NCBI GenBank assembly: GCA_913050645.1
Contig: CAJXAG010000007.1
Span: 1-27,782, forward strand
From: an uncultured bacterium
GTDB taxonomy: Bacteria > Patescibacteriota > Minisyncoccia > Phycocordibacterales > UBA918
Direction of reading: 5' to 3'
Length of the DNA: 27,782 bases
Shown: positions 22,312-27,782 of the stretch, in pieces
How positions within the stretch are numbered: the stretch's first letter is position 1
How the letters are laid out: each line of letters opens with the position of its first letter
The notes under the pieces: generated by a model
Told to the model about the DNA's origin: nothing
The model's input: only the letters and a program-made list of their open reading frames with translations
Databases searched by the model: none
Position numbers and translations under genes: made by a program

Positions 22312-23481
22312 TTATTCAGAAGGAGTCTCTCCACCACTCATATTTGTTTCCAATGTTGATTTTAATGCCAAACTCCAACGTTTTGCATATTCAGACAGAG
22401 TCTCACTTTGTTGACTTGCATCGTTTTGACCTTGCGAGCCAAACTTCTTTCGAAGTGATACGTCTGAAACAAGATCGAATAGTCTTTGGTCATACTTTTC
22501 CAAATCTCCCACCGGCACTACAAAACCATGCTTATCATTTTGTACTACTTCGTTAGCACAACCCACATCGGTTGTGATAATTGGCAATCCTGCCTGCATA
22601 GCTTCAACCAAGACCCTGCCCCACCCTTCATAGTTGGATGAGAGTGCATACACATCAGCTTCATTTAAAAGTGTTTTAGGATCATTCGTCCAGGGCAGGA
22701 AGGTAACTGCACTAGAAAGATCCAAGTTTCGTACCTGTGTTTGCATGCCATTCTCACATACTCCCTCACCAACAAGTAAAAGTCTAGACTTAGGATACCG
22801 TCTGTGAGTACGTGCAAATGCACTAATCAAAAGAGATAGATTTTTTTGTGGGACAAATCTTGCCATAGAAATTATTACAACTTCACTATCGTAATTAACA
22901 TCGTAATTAACAAAATTCGCCGTTGCGGATTTTGTTACCAGATCAACAATGTCTGTTCTTACGGGAAGTTGTTTAATGCGCTCAGATGCAATACCCAAAG
23001 CTTCCATAGTGCGAAACATACGCTTACTTACAACCCGAACAGTGTCTGCCTGACGCAATAGCCACCGACCCACATAAAATCGGACGTTGTTAAGAAGTGA
23101 TTCTCTGCGCCAGTGTGATGATGAAAATACATCTCCATGCTCTTGGATATTAAACGGATGGTTGTATTTTTTTGACAGTAACCAACCCACCAGCCCAGGC
23201 TCAAAGGGATCTTGAGAAGTAATTACCCATTGCCCTCGATCTTTCAAAATTTTAGAACCAATTTGGTACACATCCCACAACATAAAAAATTTAGAACGTG
23301 AGTTTGTGGGATGAATAGCTAATTTTTTCCCTGAAAAGTCAGTTTGAAAATTATCAGACCTGTACGTAAATACGATAATGTGTAAGCTATCTGTCTGTTG
23401 AGCACATGCTTCCATGCGTACACGTTCAATATTTTTTCTATCAAACAAATGTCTGCCGTAACTAATCGCGAGGACTTTCAT
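22312..23481 (-). CDS. GT4-family glycosyltransferase
   Basis: A 389-residue GT-B enzyme with all main GT4 features: acceptor domain with VITSQDPFEPGLVGWLLSKK and FNIQEHGDVFSS, the joint VRVVSKRMFRTMEALGI, donor domain VVIISMARFVPQKNLSLLISAF, RLLLVGEGV, VTFLPWTNDPKTLLNEADVYAL and NYEGWGRVLVEAMQAGLPIITTDVGC, where both glutamates of E-x7-E are kept. It is therefore a good retaining glycosyltransferase. The protein ends with a short polar tail. It shares the DPFExGxVG region with its downstream neighbour at 20821-22284 and probably arose by duplication. Sugar donor and acceptor cannot be assigned. The gene lies 12 bp after the next glycosyltransferase in the same transcription unit. Confidence 0.92.
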   Translation of the reverse strand: MKVLAISYGRHLFDRKNIERVRMEACAQQTDSLHIIVFTYRSDNFQTDFSGKKLAIHPTNSRSKFFMLWDVYQIGSKILKDRGQWVITSQDPFEPGLVGWLLSKKYNHPFNIQEHGDVFSSSHWRRESLLNNVRFYVGRWLLRQADTVRVVSKRMFRTMEALGIASERIKQLPVRTDIVDLVTKSATANFVNYDVNYDSEVVIISMARFVPQKNLSLLISAFARTHRRYPKSRLLLVGEGVCENGMQTQVRNLDLSSAVTFLPWTNDPKTLLNEADVYALSSNYEGWGRVLVEAMQAGLPIITTDVGCANEVVQNDKHGFVVPVGDLEKYDQRLFDLVSDVSLRKKFGSQGQNDASQQSETLSEYAKRWSLALKSTLETNMSGGETPSE

Positions 23482-23493
23482 ACTTAATATATT

Positions 23494-24624
23494 TTAACTA
23501 CGCAAAAGGTTAATAAGTGATTCGACCGATTTTTCGCTGGTAAATAGTTCTGTTCGGGACCGTGCCTTTTGTGCGAAATTCTGTTGTAGCTGTGCATCAG
23601 AAAGAAGTGTATGCATACGCGCACGAAGCTGCTGTGTATCTCCAAGAGCTACCAAGTACCCAGACACACCACCTTCAATAAGCTCTGGATTGCCTCCCAC
23701 ATCAGTAGCAACAACTGGTGTCTCTAAAGCCATCACCTCCAAGAGCTGGTGTGAGAGTCCTTCATAGGCAGTATTGAGCACAAAAAGATCAGCGGCTTTT
23801 ATGTACTGTCCGAGTTCTTCTTTTGGTAAACGTCCAAGTAATTGCACACACGAAGACAGACCTTTTTCAGCAATATACTCATGCAACTCCCCTTTTGTCG
23901 GACCGTCTCCCGCGATAAGCAGCTTGATGTCGGAGTGCTGCTTGCGCAGTTGGTCCACAACGTCGATCAGTTCCTTAAAGCCTTTCCACGGCACCAAACG
24001 GCCTGCACTGAGTACCACCGGTCCAGAAAAACCAAACTTCCGTCGATAGTCTTTCTTGTCTAATGGCACCGGTAGTGGATGAAGCGCACTGTATACTACC
24101 GCCAACTGTTCTTCTGCTGTGCCCCATGTCGATACAATACGGCTCATGTACTTGCTCGGCACTACTACTTTCTGTGCACCACGCACCACAAAGCTTTGCA
24201 CTGCAGCCAGAGCGCGCACTTGCCAAGGAGCCTCATTTTTCTTCTGCGTATATTCATCAAGCATCTGTGTGAGGCCGAACCGCTGCTGACCCTGTTCCCA
24301 AGCGTAGTCACCTCCCAAGCGTACCCAGAACCTTTTTCGTGTAATAACACTTGCTACTTTTGCTGGCAGTCCAACACTCACTGGGTCAAGCGCGTAGATC
24401 ATATCTTTCCCCCAGGCTTTTTTAAGCAAGAGAAAGGTATAGATGAGATGTCGCAATACTTTCGGATACGTACGCAGCGCACTAAACGGCACCACAGTCA
24501 ACGTAAAACCATGCTGCGGTAATTCTGCCTCAAGCATTTTCACATACGTCGCTGGCCCCCCGATCTCTGGCGGATACAGCGGAGCTGCGATGAGTATTTT
24601 TTCTATTCCTCTTTTTGATTCCAT
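23494..24624 (-). CDS. GT4-family glycosyltransferase
   Basis: A 376-residue GT-B enzyme beginning with the glycine-rich acceptor loop LIAAPLYPPEIGGPATYV. The donor domain shows VVLSAGRLVPWKGFKELIDV, IKLLIAGDGPTKGEL, VQLLGRLPKEELGQYIKAADLFVL and YEGLSHQLLEVMALETPVVATDVGGNPE, with both glutamates of the E-x7-E pair present. The start overlaps the end of the HAD-like gene by 22 bp, so the two are coupled. The PPEIGG loop is typical of enzymes related to mannosyl- and glucosyltransferases of surface loci, but the sugar is not known. Confidence 0.93.
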   Translation of the reverse strand: MESKRGIEKILIAAPLYPPEIGGPATYVKMLEAELPQHGFTLTVVPFSALRTYPKVLRHLIYTFLLLKKAWGKDMIYALDPVSVGLPAKVASVITRKRFWVRLGGDYAWEQGQQRFGLTQMLDEYTQKKNEAPWQVRALAAVQSFVVRGAQKVVVPSKYMSRIVSTWGTAEEQLAVVYSALHPLPVPLDKKDYRRKFGFSGPVVLSAGRLVPWKGFKELIDVVDQLRKQHSDIKLLIAGDGPTKGELHEYIAEKGLSSCVQLLGRLPKEELGQYIKAADLFVLNTAYEGLSHQLLEVMALETPVVATDVGGNPELIEGGVSGYLVALGDTQQLRARMHTLLSDAQLQQNFAQKARSRTELFTSEKSVESLINLLRS

Positions 24625-25268
24625 GATTGTATCAACTCGCGCAACTCTGCAAATGACCCCACCCGTGGAAACTCAAGCATCGTTGGCACACCTTCAGGAC
24701 CTTTGAGGTACCCTGCCTGTTCACGATCCATCCACACTGCTGGTATCCCCAGTTCTCTTGCTTCTCGTATGTATCGTTCTCGGTCATCAACAAAAACAAA
24801 AGTTTCTCCCTGTGCCTTCAGCACGTCTCGCACTTCTGCAAGTGCTTCATTCTTTTCTACACCAACAACACGCAAAGCCTTTTCGTCGATATACTCCATC
24901 ACGCCTGAGCGCATAATTTTTTCTCGCTGGAACGCAAGTTGTGCTTCCAGATCAGTATTATTTTCAACAGTTTCACTTGATGCTGAGGACACAATAAAGC
25001 AGTCCTGGCCATACTCTTGAATAAGCTCAAGTGCACCGGGAAAAACCAGATCCTTAAAATCAAACGTGGGGTCAGCTTCTGTGATTCGGTCAAACACGTC
25101 GAGTCCGCGCTCGTCTTCACCAATGCCGAGCTCAGCCATTTTTTGTTTCAGCACCGGCGTATTAAAAATCACTTTATCAAAATCCAGAATGTATTTCATC
25201 CCAGTAGATACTAAATGCGAACCAACTTGGTGTTCTGACTGTGTATTGTTATTATTTGTTTCTGACAT
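24603..25268 (-). CDS. HAD-like phosphatase-type protein
   Basis: The catalytic fold of the haloacid dehalogenase superfamily is visible: motif I YILDFDKVIFNT (the nucleophile region, DFDKV), motif II FIVSSAS, and motif IV FVFVDDRERYIREA near the C-terminus. Two starts are possible: ATG at 25268, with a polar, asparagine-rich extension of 23 residues, or ATG at 25199 (MKYILDFD), where the fold begins. Such proteins usually dephosphorylate small metabolites, including sugar phosphates. It lies between yvcK and the glycosyltransferases in the same direction. The second acidic residue of motif I is present as DxD, so activity is expected. Substrate unknown. Confidence 0.78.
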   Translation of the reverse strand: MSETNNNNTQSEHQVGSHLVSTGMKYILDFDKVIFNTPVLKQKMAELGIGEDERGLDVFDRITEADPTFDFKDLVFPGALELIQEYGQDCFIVSSASSETVENNTDLEAQLAFQREKIMRSGVMEYIDEKALRVVGVEKNEALAEVRDVLKAQGETFVFVDDRERYIREARELGIPAVWMDREQAGYLKGPEGVPTMLEFPRVGSFAELRELIQSWNQKEE

Positions 25269-25290
25269 AAGAATTTTCTAAATTATCATA

Positions 25291-25308
25291 CCCGTAGTAT
25301 CTAACGGG
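25291..25308. repeat. Palindromic TCCCGTTAGA element
   Basis: CCCGT (25291-25295) pairs with ACGGG (25304-25308); on the minus strand it reads TCCCGTTAGATACTACGGG. It lies in the 50-bp gap between yvcK and the HAD-like gene. Same core as at 20762-20776 and 27684-27701. Confidence 0.65.
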
Positions 25309-25318
25309 ACAAGTACCC

Positions 25319-26326
25319 TTATGATAGCAAGTCGTAAATAACCTTTCCCATTTTTTGTGCATCACCACGCACCAAACTCCGCTGCAGCACATCCCCCTCC
25401 TTCTGTGCTACCGGTTCGTCGTCCAGCAAATCTGCACGTATCACGTCGCATGCCACTTCGTTTGCATCATCCTCAACCGGATACTGGTGTGCTTGTGCAT
25501 ACTTTGCAAGCAGATCCTCAGGTACTGCAGCGGTGTTTACCACCACGGTATCAGGTGGTCGCCCTACATACTTCAAAACCTCATCAATGTGCTCCTTTGC
25601 CGTCATGCGATGTGTCTGCCCTTCTTTGGTCATAAGGTTGGTCATGTATACGAACTTCGCTTTTGACTCCTGGATCGCTTCCGAGACACCTTCCACTACA
25701 CAATTCGCCAGCAAGCTCGTATATAGATCGCCAGGACCAAGCACGATCAAATCTGCCGCAAGCAGTGCTTTTTGTGCGTCAGGAGTAATGCCTGCTACAG
25801 GGCTCGTACACAAGCTTGTGATGCGATGCCCATGTCGGTCAGTCTCTGGCTCATCGATGTCGTGCTCACCCTGCACCACCACACCATCATCATACGTTGC
25901 AACAATGTGCACACGGTCTTTGGTAACCGGCAACACTTCCCCACGTACACGCAATATGCGCGACGCAACCTTCACGGCTTCAAGCTCTGAGCCGAGCAGG
26001 TCCGTAAGTGCCACCAGAAGCAGGTTGCCGAGATTATGACCATGCAATCCGTCACCCTTTGCAAAGCGGTACAAGAAAAGCTCTCGAAGCAGTTCGTCGT
26101 GATTGTCCACGTCCGCAGACAGTGCCGCAAGTGCCATACGCACATCACCCACCGGAAGCTGTCCAAACTCATCACGCAAGCGGCCAGTAGAGCCACCAGA
26201 GTCAGCCATCGTAATGATCGCGGTAACGTCGATGTCTTTATACTTCTTCAAGCCGCGCAGTGTTGGGTAGATACCTGTTCCGCCGCCAATAACCACCACT
26301 GATTTCTTTCGTGTTTGATCCAACAT
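25319..26326 (-). CDS. yvcK: YvcK/CofD-like UDP-sugar-binding protein
   Basis: The 335-residue protein has the family's full set of motifs: VVVIGGGTGIYPTLRGLK at the start, ITMADSGGSTGRLRDEFG (about residues 39-56), GDVRMALAAL, FAKGDGLHGHNLGNLLL, and LIVLGPGDLYTSLLANCVVEGV in the C-terminal half, followed by NLMTKEGQTHRMTAKEHI. YvcK of Bacillus binds UDP-GlcNAc and UDP-glucose and is needed for cell shape and for growth on gluconeogenic carbon sources; the related CofD transfers a lactyl-phosphate group in F420 synthesis, but the motifs here match YvcK. Its presence among glycosyltransferases suggests a link between nucleotide-sugar level and surface-glycan synthesis. On the minus strand TTGTCA (26356-26351) and TAGTAT (26334-26329) make a possible promoter, with the -10 very close to the ATG. 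Confidence 0.95.
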   Translation of the reverse strand: MLDQTRKKSVVVIGGGTGIYPTLRGLKKYKDIDVTAIITMADSGGSTGRLRDEFGQLPVGDVRMALAALSADVDNHDELLRELFLYRFAKGDGLHGHNLGNLLLVALTDLLGSELEAVKVASRILRVRGEVLPVTKDRVHIVATYDDGVVVQGEHDIDEPETDRHGHRITSLCTSPVAGITPDAQKALLAADLIVLGPGDLYTSLLANCVVEGVSEAIQESKAKFVYMTNLMTKEGQTHRMTAKEHIDEVLKYVGRPPDTVVVNTAAVPEDLLAKYAQAHQYPVEDDANEVACDVIRADLLDDEPVAQKEGDVLQRSLVRGDAQKMGKVIYDLLS

Positions 26327-26384
26327 GAATACTAACTAAAACATGCTTTATGACAAAAAGATACGCAATTATGTTAGCAGACCA

Positions 26385-27650
26385 TTAGCTCCAAAGCGGG
26401 TCAAAAACCTTCTGCTGCATGTCTTCGGCAATGATGTCCCAGTCATACTTTTGCAACACCATCTCCTTCGCATGTGCAACAACTGCATGTGCTCGATCGG
26501 GATGATCAATGATGTCCTGCACTGCGACAACAATGTCGTCAGGATGATTTGCTGACACTGCCCAACCAGTCGCTACTTTATTTGGATTTCGTTTTTGATC
26601 GAAAAGAAAGTCAGCAATACCCCCTTCTTGGGTTGCAATCACGGGAAGTTCAGCTGCCATTGCTTCCACAAACGAGTTCCCCATACCTTCGCTGCGTGAT
26701 GGTCGAATGAAAATATCGCACGCCTTGAGGTATTTTGGCATGTCTTTGTGGTCAACGTGTCCAAGCATGTGTACGCGATCCTCCAGAGACAGCTCCTGAA
26801 TTAACTCCTGCAACATACCTTCATCGGGACCGGTGCCATACACCACAAAGTGTACGTTCTTCGGCAGTTGTGAAAGTGCACGCACCACGTCGTCAATACC
26901 GTTCTTATAAACCAGGCGCGAAGTAGTAACAAGAAAAACGTCGCCTTCCTTCTTCCCAAGTTCATCTTTTGCTGCTGCTAACTCCGCCTGTGTGTATGAT
27001 TGCGCAAAGTGGCTTGTGTTCACTGCGTTTGGAATAAGCACCGGCTCCCCCGTAAAGCCTTTTTGTTTTGCCCAGTTGCCCAAGAAGTTTGAAATCACCT
27101 GAATCGTGTCAGCGGTGGTAAATGCATGGTCAAATGCTTTACCAAACATACGCATTTTCTTTTCAATATGTTCCGGTGGATCTCCCTCTTGCAATGTCAG
27201 TACGTACGCCACCTCTGGAAAAGCAGCCTTAAACTTCCCTGCTGGCACACCACAGCTATGTGCCATCATTGCCCAGATGCCGTCATAACTGTACTTCTTA
27301 TGAAGCTTCTTTGCTTTTTTAAAAGCACGGAACTGATACAACAATTTGTTTAGATGCAGTGGCATCTTACGCAGATCTGCCATGGTGGGCGACACAGTCG
27401 CTAAGCCTATACGATGCACAAGCACATTCCCCACTTGCTCAACCTTCGGTAAGGTCAAATCATACCGGTTGCATACGAGATGGAACTCGTACTCTTCGGG
27501 TGACAGTCGATCAGTTATTTCTTTGATAGCCACTTCAGCACCACCAATATGGTGCGGGTAATATCCCATAGAGAAAATGAGTATTTTTTTCTTCCCACCA
27601 GAAACTTCACGCGAACGGATAGATTGCTCGGTGATTATGTCAGTACTCAT
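26385..27650 (-). CDS. GT4-family glycosyltransferase
   Basis: The frame is open to the window edge, but the part beyond 27650 translates repeat and terminator DNA (YPVRNSG...VSNS), so the ATG at 27650 (MSTDIITEQ) is taken as start, giving 421 residues. The acceptor loop is FSMGYYPHHIGGAEVAIKEI; the donor domain has VFLVTTSRLVYKNGIDDVVRAL, HFVVYGTGPDEGML, VHMLGHVDHKDMPKYLKACDIFIRPS and SEGMGNSFVEAMAAELPVIATQEGG, with both glutamates of E-x7-E. The layout is typical of GT4 enzymes for lipid-linked or exopolysaccharide assembly. It lies 58 bp upstream of yvcK in the same direction. The real start could be one of a few later methionines, but MSTD is the best candidate. Confidence 0.92.
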   Translation of the reverse strand: MSTDIITEQSIRSREVSGGKKKILIFSMGYYPHHIGGAEVAIKEITDRLSPEEYEFHLVCNRYDLTLPKVEQVGNVLVHRIGLATVSPTMADLRKMPLHLNKLLYQFRAFKKAKKLHKKYSYDGIWAMMAHSCGVPAGKFKAAFPEVAYVLTLQEGDPPEHIEKKMRMFGKAFDHAFTTADTIQVISNFLGNWAKQKGFTGEPVLIPNAVNTSHFAQSYTQAELAAAKDELGKKEGDVFLVTTSRLVYKNGIDDVVRALSQLPKNVHFVVYGTGPDEGMLQELIQELSLEDRVHMLGHVDHKDMPKYLKACDIFIRPSRSEGMGNSFVEAMAAELPVIATQEGGIADFLFDQKRNPNKVATGWAVSANHPDDIVVAVQDIIDHPDRAHAVVAHAKEMVLQKYDWDIIAEDMQQKVFDPLWS

Positions 27651-27683
27651 AAAATCAATAAAAGAATTACTTACTCGTATCAC

Positions 27684-27701
27684 CCCGCTATTTCTAACGG
27701 G
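27684..27701. repeat. Palindromic TCCCGTTAGA element upstream of the last glycosyltransferase gene
   Basis: CCCG (27684-27687) pairs with CGGG (27698-27701), with inner TA/TA pairs around TTTC. On the minus strand it reads TATCCCGTTAGAAATAGCGGGG. Third place in the window with the TCCCGTTAGA core. Confidence 0.65.
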
Positions 27702-27734
27702 ATAAACCATATCTAAAACTCTAGCACAAGTGAA

Positions 27735-27759
27735 AAGCCACCGGCAACGCCGGTGGCTT
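27735..27759 (-). terminator. Intrinsic terminator for a gene to the right of the window
   Basis: An 11-bp perfect stem (AAGCCACCGGC at 27735-27745, loop AAC, arm 27749-27759) is followed on the minus strand by TTTTCACTTG. It would end a minus-strand transcript entering from beyond 27782 and separates it from the glycosyltransferase gene at 27650. The U-tract is short. Confidence 0.7.
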
Positions 27760-27766
27760 CTATCTT

Positions 27767-27781
27767 TGTGGCAGAGCCACA
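27767..27781. repeat. Short hairpin at the window edge
   Basis: TGTGGC (27767-27772) pairs with GCCACA-type arm (27776-27781, last base A) around AGA. It could be part of a longer structure cut by the window end. Confidence 0.45.
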
Positions 27782-27782
27782 T

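Noticed and set aside
27651..27782. Extension of the last glycosyltransferase frame to the window edge
   Set aside because: It translates a terminator stem and a palindromic element (VYPVRNSG...), not protein-like sequence; the ATG at 27650 is a natural start.
1..27782. CRISPR array, tRNA or rRNA genes
   Set aside because: No regularly spaced direct repeats, no cloverleaf-like sequences and no rRNA-like stretches were noticed on either strand by reading; a covariance search was not possible.

Overview
The window reads as a cell-surface glycan locus from a small-genome bacterium, most likely Candidatus Patescibacteria (CPR, Parcubacteria-like). The taxonomic guess rests on tight gene packing with many 1-15 bp gaps or short overlaps, the large number of glycosyltransferases, short palindromic repeats with a TCCCGTTAGA core between genes, compact versions of known enzymes, and a CPR-type solo IS200 transposase. 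TGA is used as an ordinary stop (for example at 5295-5297), so this is not a lineage with recoded UGA. No rRNA, tRNA or CRISPR array was recognised, and nothing in the window fixes the species.

Layout. 1-1180: a small membrane-anchored protein and a RelE/RelB-type toxin-antitoxin pair with its promoter/operator, bounded by hairpins. 1194-3344: a large secreted protein with a DNRLRE-like and a Vps62-like domain; its C-terminal domain is shared with the small membrane protein at 83-583. 3481-4016: an IS200/IS605-like single-gene insertion whose tnpA has a damaged 5' end. 4059-5980 (+): an asparagine-synthetase-like enzyme lacking the glutaminase domain, coupled to a methyltransferase. 5973-9663 (-): glycosyltransferase, NDP-sugar epimerase, short UDP-sugar dehydrogenase and a broken fkbM-type methyltransferase. 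9664-9948: a gene-free stretch with stacked hairpins including a 60-bp near-perfect palindrome. 9949-15595 (-): a seven-gene operon of three methyltransferases, a P-loop kinase-like protein, a polysaccharide deacetylase, a GT2 glycosyltransferase and a Wzx-type flippase. 15759-17789 (+): an unrecognised 357-residue protein and a divergent cysteine-synthase-fold PLP enzyme. 17816-20532 (-): a second asparagine-synthetase-like protein and a GT4 enzyme. 20533-20820: a gene remnant and repeats. 20821-27650 (-): four GT4 glycosyltransferases with a HAD-like protein and YvcK. 27651-27782: repeat and terminator hairpins.

How the genes could work together (inference): the dehydrogenase and epimerase would make a nucleotide-linked uronic acid; GT4 and GT2 enzymes would assemble an oligosaccharide; methyltransferases, the deacetylase and the two ATP-dependent amide-forming enzymes would decorate it; the flippase would export it. 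No initiating phosphoglycosyl transferase, polymerase or ligase is visible, so the pathway must extend outside the window or rely on genes elsewhere. The most interesting unexplained parts are the pair 15759-16829/16893-17789, the two glutaminase-deficient synthetase-like proteins, the new domain shared by 83-583 and 1194-3344, and the population of palindromic elements.
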